Below are positions 38,302-48,800 of a stretch of DNA of 64,000 nucleotides, in pieces. The stretch spans positions 1,178,001-1,242,000 of the forward strand of contig CAKKNE010000001.1 in the NCBI GenBank assembly GCA_918797485.1, read 5' to 3'. Source of the stretch: Pelagomonas calceolata (Eukaryota > Sar > Pelagophyceae > Pelagomonadales > Pelagomonadaceae). Position numbers and translations under genes: made by a program. The notes under the pieces are model-generated. The model searched no databases and had not been told where the DNA came from. It saw only the letters and a program-made list of their open reading frames with translations. Every line of letters starts with the position of its first letter. Positions within the stretch are counted from its first letter, which is position 1.

Positions 38302-38931
38302 CTAACGTGTTGTTGTATTACTACTAGCAGCCGCCCGCCGCCGCGCCCGCCGCACGCGGAACTCGTCCGACGTGAAGAAGTCGCTCACGGCCCTCTCTAC
38401 CAATAAGCGAAGGCCGTCGACGACGAGCTCGCGCGTCGCTCCATCATAAGTCTCGAAGGCGTATGCCTGATCCCCGACCTCAAAAACGAATTCATTCTCA
38501 GCAAAGCCGTTCTTCACCGTCGCGTCCGCGAGCGCGAACGACTGACCCGCGAAGGACACGTCCCGACAAGAACGCGACAACCTCAGAATACAAGAGGCAC
38601 CAGAATGCCGCACGCGCAGGCCGCGCTTCGTCAGTAAATCGACAAATTCGCAGACGAACTCCGTCATCGCGACCGCGTCCTCGTAGGACTTCGGCAATGA
38701 TTCATCATCATTTTCGCGGACGGGCGCGAAGCCCATGGGTTGCTCGCGGATGTAGTTGGGCGGCGGCGGCGCGTCGGCGCCGTCCGAGACGTAGCGCAGG
38801 ATGGGGTATTTCGGTAGGCCCGTGCGCTCGTCTAGCGTATCTACGACGGACCTCCACGCCTGCTGCGGCAGGTCCGTCAATGAATCGACGAGGCTCGGCT
38901 CCGGCTCGGTAGACTTCTCCTCGGCGGCCAT
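38302..38931 (-). CDS. Hypothetical protein
   Basis: This 209-residue single-exon protein starts at an ATG 11 bp from the repeated 33-bp block. The N-terminus is acidic/proline-rich. The middle is helical (D-A-V-A-M-T-E-F-V-C-E-F-V-D-L-L-T). The C-terminal half looks like a mixed alpha/beta domain (F-V-F-E-V-G-D-Q-A-Y-A-F-E-T-Y) ending in a basic tail. No targeting signal is seen and the family is not recognised. Confidence 0.6.
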   Translation of the reverse strand: MAAEEKSTEPEPSLVDSLTDLPQQAWRSVVDTLDERTGLPKYPILRYVSDGADAPPPPNYIREQPMGFAPVRENDDESLPKSYEDAVAMTEFVCEFVDLLTKRGLRVRHSGASCILRLSRSCRDVSFAGQSFALADATVKNGFAENEFVFEVGDQAYAFETYDGATRELVVDGLRLLVERAVSDFFTSDEFRVRRARRRAAASSNTTTR

Positions 38932-39445
38932 TTCTGAAATTCGGCCGTGTTTAACGAGCGAGAGGCGAGCTCGGAGCTTTTGTGCGGCGACAGCTGTGCA
39001 GCCTGTCGGCTGGTGCTACCACAGGCGTGGCTTGCAGCGGTTCTTTTGGTGTGCGGTCGCGCGAGGGCTGCCTCCGCACCGGTCGCTACGCGTGCGCGAG
39101 GCCTTTGGCTGCCCTTGGCTGCCCTGAATCCAATTGTGCCGTGGCTGTGTGGAAAAAAAGGAACAACCCGCACGCGCGAGTGGAGGTAGCCGAAGCCACG
39201 GAAGGCCTACGGAGCCCTCTATAGGCCTCTCGTGTCCCTGTCGCTCGCGCGCACTCAGTGCGCGCGTCTGCGAAGCCGCCCAGCGCCATGCACAGCGCAT
39301 CAGTGGTTGCTGTCGCGACAAAAGCGCAAGGCACCGTCACAAGCAGCACACACGCATCGCACCGACGCCGTCGACGCGCTGGCTTAGTGATCGGGCAGCC
39401 CGGCGGACCAGAAGAACAGCCCCAAGTACGGCAACCACCCACACC
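38932..39445. promoter_or_regulatory. Divergent intergenic region
   Basis: This 514-bp region contains the 33-bp repeated block (38942-38974). At 39144 there is CTGTGTGGAAAAAAAGG, resembling an introner terminus, but without a partner end. Confidence 0.45.
38942..38974 (+). repeat. 33-bp block shared with 23904-23936
   Basis: Two mismatches relative to the other copy. It begins 10 bp upstream of the minus-strand ATG at 38931, so it probably lies in the 5' leader. Confidence 0.75.
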
Positions 39446-40345
39446 ATGGCCCACGTCCTCGCCGAGGCGCCCGCGCCGCCGGTGAGGGCGCCCACGCCCG
39501 CGCCGCAGCCGCGGCCGCGCATCTACGAGGGTCACGCGATCGACGCCGCGCTGGAGCAGCGGCTGAGCCTCGACGCGAAGCGCAGGAGCGCGCTCGACAA
39601 GCGCGAGGCGCTGATCATCCGGGCGCTCGCGGCCGTCAAGCGCCGCGAAGCTGCCGTTGCCGAGCGCGAGCGGCGGCTGGACGCGCGGACCGAGGCGCTC
39701 GACCGGCGCGAGCGGATATTAAGGGCGCGGGAAGACACGGAGGCGCGCCGCGCGAAGCGCCTCGAGGATGCTACAATGAGTGCGGACCCGCGATTGCCGG
39801 AGATCGCGAAGCGCTTGGAGGCGGTGGAGAAACTCGTGGACGAGACGGCGGAGGTCGTCTCACCTAGTAAAGAGGAAGAGGCGCAGTGGCGCAAGCGCGC
39901 GAAGCGGCGCGCGGCCACCCCCACTTACGATACGCCGCAGTCGCGGCAGAAACAGGTCGAGGGCTACCTGAACAAGAAGGCCTACCTGAAGAAATCCGGG
40001 AGGCCGCGCACGGCACCACCAAAGAAAACGGGCCGCGAGCCGCCGCACCTCGACGACATGGCCGTCGCGCGCGAGATCTGCCGGTCCCTCGACGTGCTAT
40101 CGCGCGAGACGGGCGAGTCGCGCGAGGCGTGGCGCACGAAAATCTTCGGCGCGAGCCCGCCGCCGAAGCGGCAGGTCTCGGTGACGATGCCGGTCGCCTC
40201 GGCCCCGTTCGCCGTGGCCGAGACGTGCCGGCAGGCCGTCATGTCCGTCGACACGTTACCGGGCGGGCCGCAGGCCCCGCGAGACGTCGACCGGGCCCGG
40301 TTGGAGGAGACGCTGCGCGGGCGGCTCCGTCGCGCGCGCATGTAA
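39446..40345 (+). CDS. Coiled-coil protein
   Basis: The ATG at 39446 gives 299 residues; the frame extends upstream without ATG in good context. A Pro-rich N-terminus is followed by a continuous heptad helix (about residues 30-150; R-E-A-A-V-A-E-R-E-R-R-L and similar repeats). A basic region (Q-V-E-G-Y-L-N-K-K-A-Y-L-K-K-S-G-R-P) and a C-terminal helix come next. No enzymatic motif. Cytoskeletal or centriolar function is only suggested by shape. Beyond the stop, 40369-40455 forms imperfect inverted repeats with GGCGACGGCGTG arms. Confidence 0.65.
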   Translation: MAHVLAEAPAPPVRAPTPAPQPRPRIYEGHAIDAALEQRLSLDAKRRSALDKREALIIRALAAVKRREAAVAERERRLDARTEALDRRERILRAREDTEARRAKRLEDATMSADPRLPEIAKRLEAVEKLVDETAEVVSPSKEEEAQWRKRAKRRAATPTYDTPQSRQKQVEGYLNKKAYLKKSGRPRTAPPKKTGREPPHLDDMAVAREICRSLDVLSRETGESREAWRTKIFGASPPPKRQVSVTMPVASAPFAVAETCRQAVMSVDTLPGGPQAPRDVDRARLEETLRGRLRRARM

Positions 40346-40531
40346 CATATGAATGTACTATTACTTTCGCGGCGACGGCGTGCTGGTGGTACGCGCTTCG
40401 ACCCCACCGGGGCGCACTTGACCCCACCAATACGCCCGGGCCGTCGACGCGGCGAAGTTTTTGAGAGAACATGGATTACACAGGGCGGGACTTTGACGGA
40501 CGAGCTTGGATTTTCTTTTTCCGGCTCGGCC

Positions 40532-40912
40532 CTAATCGGCCACGAGCTCGTCCGGCACGACGCCGCTCTCGAGGACCTTCTCCGCCGTGTAGTCGAACGC
40601 GGCCTTGATGGTGCGTACGACTAAGGGCTCAGGGTCTTCAATCTCACACGCCTCGGCCGTCTCGCGTGCCGAGACGTCGAGGAGCGCGCCTCCTCTGATG
40701 CCGAGGACCTTCAACGGATAGGTCACGGCGCTCTTGATCGTCTTCACGACTTCTTTTTCGGGCTCTTCGATGCCACACTGCTCTCCAGTTTGATGGGCGT
40801 CGAAGCCGAAGGTCCCGCCGCGTACTCTGAGCGCCGCGGCGCCGTGGGCGGGCTTCTTGATGGCCAGCGCGGGGGCGCTGAGGGCGAGGGCGAGCAATGC
40901 TGTTTTGTACAT
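40532..40912 (-). CDS. Secreted or plastid protein with internal duplication
   Basis: The ATG at 40912 begins a clean signal peptide (Y-K-T-A-L-L-A-L-A-L-S-A-P-A-L-A). The 126-residue protein then shows two tandem units of about 40 residues. The first starts V-R-G-G-T-F-G-F-D-A and contains C-G-I-E-E-P-E-K-E-V-V-K-T-I-K. The second starts I-R-G-G-A-L-L-D-V-S and contains C-E-I-E-D-P-E-P-L-V-V-R-T-I-K. Each unit has a single Cys. The family is not recognised. Confidence 0.7.
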   Translation of the reverse strand: MYKTALLALALSAPALAIKKPAHGAAALRVRGGTFGFDAHQTGEQCGIEEPEKEVVKTIKSAVTYPLKVLGIRGGALLDVSARETAEACEIEDPEPLVVRTIKAAFDYTAEKVLESGVVPDELVAD

Positions 40913-41436
40913 CTTTGGGCTCTCCGAAAGCGGTGAAACTTGGGTCACGGCTGCGGGGTTGCTGGGACTTAACGCAGCGGGCACGATTCTCGCTGTGGCT
41001 CGCTGTGGCGCTCGCGCAGGGGCTCAGCAATGCCAGAGTGGCACTTGATGCCAACTCTGATTTTCTCTAGTGGGGTCCGCGGAAACGTCCAAATCACGCA
41101 CCAAGCGCGCCGGCAGCGCCTACTGCGACGTCTCTACGCTTCAAAGGAATCGTGCTTGCCCTAAGTGCGTAGAGATGCTCTTGGGCAGATCAAATATCAC
41201 TTGAGCATCAGTGCGCGGCCGAACAAGCCGCAGTTCACAACCAGAGGCCGCTGGGCGCAGCAACGTAACGCCCTTACCTAGCCCACGCCGCCAACGCGAA
41301 AGAAACGACGCGTTATAGCCGGCACACTGTGCAACCAAGTTGGCGCCATCTTAGCAGCAAGTGTTCGCGGCAGCGTGAGCGCATTGTACATAGCACAAAC
41401 TCAGCGCAGCAGCGCACCGCACAACACAAGAACACC
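40913..41436. promoter_or_regulatory. Divergent intergenic region
   Basis: This 524-bp region has only a half-site of the recurrent palindrome (TCTAGTG at 41067). No other feature is recognised. Confidence 0.4.
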
Positions 41437-41733
41437 ATGCGAGTCCTCAACCTCCTGCTCCTGTGCCTCGGAGCCACCACCGCGCTCGTCTACCACCCGT
41501 CGAGCTTATTACAGCACCGCGGCACGCACGTCCTGCTCTCGTCGGAGGCCGACGAAGCCGACGCCGACGAGGCGCCGGCCGCCGCGGACCCGCCCGCGCC
41601 GGCCGCGGCCGCCGACGGAGGCGGCGTCGACGGCAAGCTCGTCGTGCAGGGCGCGGCCGTGGCCGCCATGGGCGCGGCGCTCTACTTCCTGAACACGCTG
41701 CCGGGGCCGACTTCGGGCTGGGCCGCGAAATAG
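41437..41733 (+). CDS. Small plastid/secretory membrane protein
   Basis: This 98-residue protein has a signal peptide (L-N-L-L-L-L-C-L-G-A-T-T-A) and a short basic segment. A low-complexity Ala/Asp/Pro linker follows, then one transmembrane helix near the C-terminus (V-V-Q-G-A-A-V-A-A-M-G-A-A-L-Y-F-L). The layout (signal, transit, acidic linker, one helix, short tail) is common among small thylakoid subunits of secondary plastids. The family is not identified. It ends 29 bp from the convergent DUF4079 gene. Confidence 0.65.
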   Translation: MRVLNLLLLCLGATTALVYHPSSLLQHRGTHVLLSSEADEADADEAPAAADPPAPAAAADGGGVDGKLVVQGAAVAAMGAALYFLNTLPGPTSGWAAK

Positions 41734-41762
41734 GACCGAGGCTAAGACCGAAACAATACTAA

Positions 41763-42599
41763 TTAGGGGAACTTCGTCTTCTCGATCACCTTGGCCGCGA
41801 TCTCGAGGCCCGTCGGGATCTGGTAGTAGGCGAACAGACCAAAAGTCACGGCGTTGACGCCGATGTGCGCCGTGCGCGCCCACTCCTTGCCCTTCTGCAT
41901 CTCCGGGACGAGCGCCGCGGCGATGGCCCAGAGCGACGCGACGCCGACGCCCGCGTAGACGTGGGGCCCCGGGAAGAGCTTGCCCGCGCGCATGTACGTG
42001 TTCACCGGGCCCTCGAGGGCCATGGGGATGCCCACGGCGAGCAGAATCGTCCCGAGCTGGTAGTGCCTATCTCTGAAGTTGCCCGCTTGGATGGCGGACC
42101 GCTTCTCCGTCAGGGCGGCGACGGTCGCGTCGGCGTCGGACGCCGCTTGCACCAATGATGGCGGCGGCGGCGCCAGGGCCTCCTCGTCGGAGGCGCCGGC
42201 GCCGGCGTGCTCCTGCACGGCTTTTTGTGCGGCCGAGGCCGCGGCGCGCGCCTCCTTCAATTCAACGCCCAATTCCCTTAACATGCGCCACTGGAGGCCC
42301 GTGTAGCCCGCGTACAGCGTCGCCAGGAAGCAGCCGCCCATCGCTACCGGATGAGCTAAAGAAATGATGCGGCCCTCGGCTAACCCATATTCACCTCCCT
42401 TGGCGACCGCCGCTTCCGGCAGCATTGATGTGGCCAGAGCGGCAGCGCTCACGATCGCCGCGGTCTCCCTGGACGGCTGTCTGACAGGGTCAAGTTGGCT
42501 AAGGCGCCCGGCATCGCGCGCAGCCAAGCCGATCGGGTCGAAACTCGGTCGGAGGCCATTGGCCGCACCAATGACAGCAATGAGACGCGGCCAATGCAT
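41763..42599 (-). CDS. DUF4079-type plastid membrane protein
   Basis: This 278-residue single-exon protein begins with a signal/transit region including A-A-I-V-S-A-A-A-L-A-T-S-M-L-P-E-A-A-V-A, a thylakoid-type transfer segment. The core has four helices with early H-P-V-A-M and G-C-F-L-A-T-L-Y-A-G-Y-T-G-L-Q, then R-D-R-H-Y-Q-L-G-T-I-L-L-A and H-I-G-V-N-A-V-T-F-G-L-F-A. This layout matches the conserved cyanobacterial/plastid DUF4079 family, whose biochemical role is not established. The conserved His residues could bind haem, but that is inference. Confidence 0.78.
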   Translation of the reverse strand: MHWPRLIAVIGAANGLRPSFDPIGLAARDAGRLSQLDPVRQPSRETAAIVSAAALATSMLPEAAVAKGGEYGLAEGRIISLAHPVAMGGCFLATLYAGYTGLQWRMLRELGVELKEARAAASAAQKAVQEHAGAGASDEEALAPPPPSLVQAASDADATVAALTEKRSAIQAGNFRDRHYQLGTILLAVGIPMALEGPVNTYMRAGKLFPGPHVYAGVGVASLWAIAAALVPEMQKGKEWARTAHIGVNAVTFGLFAYYQIPTGLEIAAKVIEKTKFP

Positions 42600-42845
42600 T
42601 GCGGCGAACAGCAGTGGCGCCTTCTACTCCGTCTACCGTCAGTTTTTAGCTAAATTTAGCAAATAGTCTTGCGGGTTGTGAACTTCAACCACCCATCCCG
42701 GCGAGAAGCACGCTCTACGACGCCCCCCGTACATTATTCACGCAAAACAAACACCAACGAAAACACAGCGTCGTGACGGCGACGTCCGCGCTGAGACGGC
42801 GGACGCGAGACGAGTCCTATCTTAAATCATTCTTAAAAATCCCCA

Positions 42846-45800
42846 CTACGAGGGCGACGTCGGCGGCGACGCCGCCTGCAAACTCCGCCGCCGTTCCCGC
42901 CGCGCCGCGAGCTGCCGCTCGAGCTCCTCGGTCTCAGGTTTCAACTTCTCGAGCTCGGCCTCGGCTTGGTGGCGCCGCGCTGAGGACAACGCCCGCTTCT
43001 CCTCGGCCTCCTTTGCACGAGTAGCTAATTCTTCCACTTCCAACTTGAGCTTCTCCGCGAGCTCCTCTTTCACTTGAGCCTCGCGCTCCATGGCCTCCGC
43101 CTCAACGACGACCTTCTCGATCTCCGGCGAGAGAGCTGCGGCCTTTTCGCGTAGAGGCGACCGAGGTGGAGTTGCGGGCACGTCCGGCGCCGGCAGCGAC
43201 TCCTCGAACAGCGCATCGACGCGTCGCTCGACGACGTCGAAGACGGCCTCGTCGTCGGTCTCACTCTGCACCGATGGCTGTTCGATCTCCAGGGAAGGAC
43301 GTTCACGTCTTTTCCGGGCCGACTTGCCGACCATGATCCTACCTTGTCGACCGCGCTCGGCCGCTTGGAGTGTCGTGGCCATCTTCTGCTCCGTGAGACG
43401 CTGCGACCGTTCGGCGTGGCCCCGGTACCGAGCTTGTAGGGTCGTAGCGCACGCGTCGACGTCATTTATCGATTCTTCATCAGACGTCTCCTCCTCATCC
43501 ACATAGTGCGACGACATAGGTTGTCCTTTGACGGGCGTGGGGTCCGCGAACCTCGCGCGAGGCCCTTCTCTACTTCGCGTCTCTCTTTGTTGATCAACAT
43601 CTTGCTTGATCTCATCTTCATCCCTATCTACTTCTCTACCGTCGGGAAACACGGGCTCGTCACCGGTCGCGAACCGTACCGAAGTGCGGGAAGGTGGTCG
43701 CTCCGGCTCCTCTTCGTGGAACCGCTGCGTCTCCTCCCAGGCCTCCATGGCGGCCCTACTTTGTCTACGAGCTTCGACGTGGTGGCCTTGAGCTGCTAAA
43801 GAGCGCTCGAACTCCAACTCCTCGATGGCCGCCGCGTGTATTTTCGCGGCGGCGCCTCGAGGTACTAAACCTTCGAGTAATTGGAACACGGTCGGTTCTT
43901 GCTCCGACGCGACGACCTGCACCAGAAACTCCCATCCGAGGTCCTCCCGCACCAGTCGTTCCGCACACAACCGCGGCTGCCTTATACTACACTTCTCGAG
44001 GATCAGTTCCAGTTGTTCCGCCTCGGCTTGAGATCTTGGTGATAACGGCTCTAGGGCCGATCCTAATCTGCCAGCTCCGCTACGTAATAGCGCTCGGAGC
44101 TCCTCGAGCTCTTCGGGACTGAACGGCATGCCGCTCTCGAGGAATTGATCCGAGGGCGTGAAAGGCGGCGGTGGCGACGCCCCGTCGTCCTCATAGATTC
44201 CGAGGTCGGCGTCCTCGCCGTAGGCGAAGGAACGGGGCGCGGGCGTCGGCCGTCTCTCTAATCGTTTCGGCGCCGGCGCCGGGCTGAACGTCGCGGGGTC
44301 CACGAGCTCGCAGACGCGTTTTGATAGCATATCAGCATCTTCATGTGACAGGTCTTCGTCGGCGCCCTGCATCGCCAGTTCGGCGATGTCCTCGGAGCGC
44401 ACCGTCGCTATTGATTTGCGCGCGGACCCCAAGGACGTCGCCTCGACATCGACGGACCCGTCCGCTCTTGCTACCACAGCGCAGAGCAGTAATTTCTCGT
44501 CGAAGCGCTTGCCCAGCGTCCGCACGCGTCGCCCGCGCGCGGGCTCGCCCGCGATGGCGACGCGCTTTGTCGTTCGCGCATTGCGGCCCCTTACTCTAGC
44601 TTGCAGCTTCGTGGCCGCGCGGTCGTCGTCGTTTGGTGAAGGCAGCGCGTCGCCGAGCGCCGTCCCGCCGTCCTCGGCCATGTCGGCTTCGACGGTTGTT
44701 TCGCCGGCGGCGAGGACGTCCGGTTCCTCCGCGGTCGTCGGCTCGGCCACGGGCTCGGTTGTGGGCTCTGCAGTGGGCTCGGCCGTCGGCTCGGCCGTGG
44801 GCTCGGTTGTGGGCTCCGCCGTCGGTTCCACCGTCGGCTCCGCAGTGGGCTCCGCGGTCGGCTCCGCCGTAGGTTCGGCCGTAGGCTCCGCTGCATCGGC
44901 TGCGGGCGCCGGCGGCTCAGATGCGGGCGCCGGCGCCGCCTCGTCCGCGGTCGGCTCTGCTGCTGGCGCGGGCGCGGCCTCCTCCGCGGTGGGCTCAGCG
45001 GCTGGCGCCGGCGCGCCCTCGTCCGCAGTGGGCTCCGCAGTGGGCTCGGCCGTAGGCTCCGCGGCAGGCTCGGCCGTAGGTTCCGCGGTCTCCTCGGCGG
45101 CTGGTGCCGGCGGCGTTGCGGCTGTGGGTTGCTCGTCACCGGCGGTCTCGGCTGCGTCCGCTTCTGCCGCCGGGGCTGGGGCTTGAGTGTCTGGTGCCGG
45201 CGTCGGCGGCGCGGCGTCGGCTGTCTCGGCCGCCGGCGCCAGCTCCGCCTCTTCGGCGGCCGGGACCGTCGGTGCCGCCACGGACGTAGGCGAGGGCGTA
45301 TCCGCCTCTGCTGAGGGCGCTGGGGCTTGTGCGTCTATTGCCGGCACCGGCGGCTCCGCGGCGGCTGCGGGTTGCTCGGCCTCTTCTGCGGCGGGCGCCG
45401 CCTCGGCCGTAGGCGCGGCCGCGTCCACGGCCTCCGCCGCGGGGGCCGGGGCTTGAGCGTCTGTTTCAGGCGCAAGCGGCTCCGCGGCGGCCGCCGGTGG
45501 GTCCACGGCAGTGGCCTCGGCCGCCGGAGCCGGCGCGGCGTCTTCCGCGGCGGGCGCGGGCGTGGTCGTTTCTGCATCGGCGGTCGGTTCCGCTGCTGGC
45601 GCCGGCGCGGCCTCGTCGGTCGGCTCGACTGCCGGCGCGGGCGCAGCCTCCTCCGCGGTGGGCTCCGCTGCTGGCGCCACGGCGTCCTCCGCAGGCGGCT
45701 CGGCTGCCGGCGCCGGCGCGGCCTCGTCAGCGGGCGGCTCGGCTGCAGGCGCGGGCGCCGCCTCGTCCGCGGCAGGCTCTGCTGCTGGCGCCGGCGCCGC

Positions 45801-48800
45801 CTCCTCTGCGGGCGGCTCGGCTGGCGCAGGCGCCGCCTCGTCAGCGGGCGGCTCGGCTGCAGGCGCGGGCGCGGCCTCCTCCGCGGCAGGCTCAGCGGCT
45901 GGCGCCGGCGCGGCCTCGTCGGTCGGCTCAGCTGCCGGCGCCGGCGCGGCCTCGTCGGTCGGCTCGGCTGCTGGCGCCGGCGCCGCCTCCTCTGCGGGCG
46001 GCTCGGCTGGCGCAGGCGCCGCCTCGTCAGCGGGCGGCTCGGCTGCAGGCGCGGGCGCGGCCTCCTCTGCCGTCGGCTCGGCTGCTGGCGCCGGCGCCGC
46101 CTCCTCTGCGGTGGGCTCAGCGGCTGGCGCCGGCGCGGCCTCGTCGGTCGGCTCGGCTGCAGGTGCCGGTGCCGCCTCGTCGGTCGGCTCGGCTGCTGGC
46201 GCCGGTGCCGCCTCGTCGGTCGGCTCGGCTGCTGGCGCCGGCGCGGCCTCCTCTGCAGGCGGCTCGGCTGGCGCAGGCGCCGCCTCGTCCGCGGGCGGCT
46301 CGGCTGCTGGCGCGGGCGCCGCCTCCTCTGCCGTGGGCTCGGCGGCTGGCGCCGGCGCGGCCTCCTCCGCTGCAGGCGCGTCAGCGGCAGGCGCAGGCGA
46401 CTCGGCGTCTGCCGCTGGCGCCGGTGGCTCCGCAGCAGCTGCTGGCGCCGGCGGTTCCGCATCGGCTGCCGGGGCCGGCGGCTCGGCCGCGTCTGCCGCG
46501 GGCGCCGGCGCGGCCTCCTCGGCATCCGCCGCCGGCGCCGGCGCGGGTGGCTCCTCGGCTGCGGGCTGCTCGGCCGCCGGTGCGGGCGCCGCCTCTTCCG
46601 CGGCGGGCGCGGGCGGCTCCGCGGCGACGGCAGGCGCCGGTGGCTCCGCTGCTTCTGTCGCTGGCGCGGGCGCGGCCTCCTCTGCTGCGGGCGCCGGCGG
46701 CTCGGCGTCGGCTGATGGTGCCGGCGGTTCCGCTGCCGGCGCGGGCGCGGCCTCCTCTGCTGCGGGCGCAGGCGGTTCAGCAGCTGCCGCCGGCGCTGGT
46801 GGCTCTGCTGCTGGTGCCGGCGCGGTCTCCTCCGCGGCAGGCGCCGGCGGCTCTGCTGCATCAGCTGCGGGCGCCGGTGGCTCTGTGGCCGGCGTAGGCG
46901 CGGCTACTTCTGCAGCTGGCGCAGGCGCGGCCTCTGGTGCGGGCTCGGCGTCTGCCGCCGGCGCCGGCGGTTCCGCGGCAGCCGCGGGGGCGGGCGGCTC
47001 AGCTGCCTCCGCTGCGGGCGCTGGGGGTTCCGTCGCGACGGCGGGCTCCGCCGCCGGCGCAGGCGCGGCCTCGTCCGCGACCGGCGCCGGCGGTTCGGCG
47101 GCGGCCGCGGGCGGCTCCGCTGCGTCCGCGGCAGGGGCCGGCGGTTCGACAGCGGCTGGTGCCGGTGGCTCCGCTGCCGGCGCGGGCGCGGCCTCCTCCG
47201 CGGCAGCCGGGGGCTCTGCGGGTTTTTCCGCATCCGCGGCCGCGGGCTCGCCGTCGGCGGCGGGCGCGGGGGGCTCCGCCGCCGGAGCGCCCGGCTCCTC
47301 GCCGGCCGGCGGCGCCGCTGGCTCGGCCAGGGCGGTCCCGGCGTCGGCCGCGGCTTCCGGCCCAGGCTCCGCAGCTTGCTCCGCCGGCGGCGCCGCGGCG
47401 GCTTCTTCGGTCGCAGGCGGCGCCGCGGCGGCTTCTTCCGCGGCAGGCGCAGCTTCCGCAGCAGGCTCTGCCGCTGGCTCCGCCGCCGCCGCGGCTGCAT
47501 CCTCGGGAGTAGGCTCGGCTGCTTCCGCTGGCGGCGCCGCGGCGGCCTCCTCGGCCGCAGGCGTAGCTTCCGCGGTCGGCTCGGCCGCGGGCTCTGCGGT
47601 CGGCTCGGTCGCGGGCTTGGCCGCGGGCTCGGCCGCGGGCTCCGCAGTGGGTTCCGCAGTTGGCTCGGCCGCGGGCTCGGCGGTGGGCTCGGCCGCGGGC
47701 TCGGCCGCGGGCTCTGCGGCCGGCTCGGACGCAGGCTCGGTCGCGGGCTCTGCGGCCGGCTCGGCCGTAGGCTCGGCCGCCGGCTCGGCCGCGGGCTCGG
47801 CCGCCGGCTCGGCCGCGGGCTCGGCCGCCGGCTCGGCCGCGGGCTCGGCCGCCGGCTCGGCCGCGGGCTCGGCCGCGGGCTCGGCCGCGGGCTCTGCGGC
47901 CGGCTCGGCCGTAGGCTCGGCCGCCGGCTCGGCCGCCGGCTCGGCCGCCGGCTCGGCCGCGGGCTCGGCCGCCGGCTCGGCCGCGGGCTCGGCCGCGGGC
48001 TCGGCCGCGGGCTCTGCGGCCGGCTCGGCCGTAGGCTCGGCCGCCGGCTCGGCCGCCGGCTCGGCCGTAGGCTCCGCTGCGGGCTCGGCCGCGGGCTCGG
48101 CCGTGGGCTCGGCGGCCGGCTCGGCCGCGGGCTCGGCGGCCGGCTCGGCCGCGGGCTCGGCGGTCGGCTCGGCCGCGGGCTCTGCGGTAGGCTCGGCCGC
48201 GGGCTCGGCCGCGGGCTCGGCCGTGGGCTCTGCGGCAGCAGGCTCTGCCGCTGGCTCCGCCGGTGGCGCCGCAGCGGCCTCCTCGGCCGCGGCCGGCGCC
48301 GCGGCGGCCTCTTCCGCGGCCGCCGCTATCTCCGCCCGTTCGTGGGGCAACTTGTAGTCGCTCGCGGGCGGCGCCGCGGCGGCCTCGTCGCTCGCCGGCG
48401 GCGCCGCGGGCTCGGCCAGGGCGGTCCCCGCGTCTTCGGCGGCGGGCGCGGTCGCCGGCGCCGCCGCGGCGTCGTCGAACGTCGGGGGCGCCGCGGCCGG
48501 CGCCTCCTTAATTGGCGACGCCGCGGGCGATCCCGGAGAGACGGCCGGCGCCTCGCTCGCCGCCGGCGCCGGCGCCGGCGCGGCCGCCGGCGGCGGGAAG
48601 AGCGCCGCTAATCTTAACCGTTCGGCCTCGGCCGCGGCCTCCTGCTCCAGTCTCAAAGCCTCGGCCGCCTCGGCTAACGCGTCGCGCTTCGCCTCGGCGG
48701 CTGCCAAGTCGTCGACGCCCGCCTTCGCCGCGCGTTCCAGAGCCGCCTCCAACACTTCCAGAGAGTCGCCTTCTAAAGCCGCAGCGAGCGCCTCAGTAGC

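Noticed and set aside
39144-39160. CTGTGTGGAAAAAAAGG resembling an introner terminus
   Set aside because: No matching inverted end or 8-bp duplication within a few hundred bases; probably chance in a 5' region.
45511-48357. 948-codon plus-strand frame of Gly-Ser-Ala repeats, with two further long frames of Arg- and Pro-rich repeats
   Set aside because: Antisense shadow of the PAEP repeats; the minus strand has non-repetitive domains and IQ motifs on both sides in one frame.
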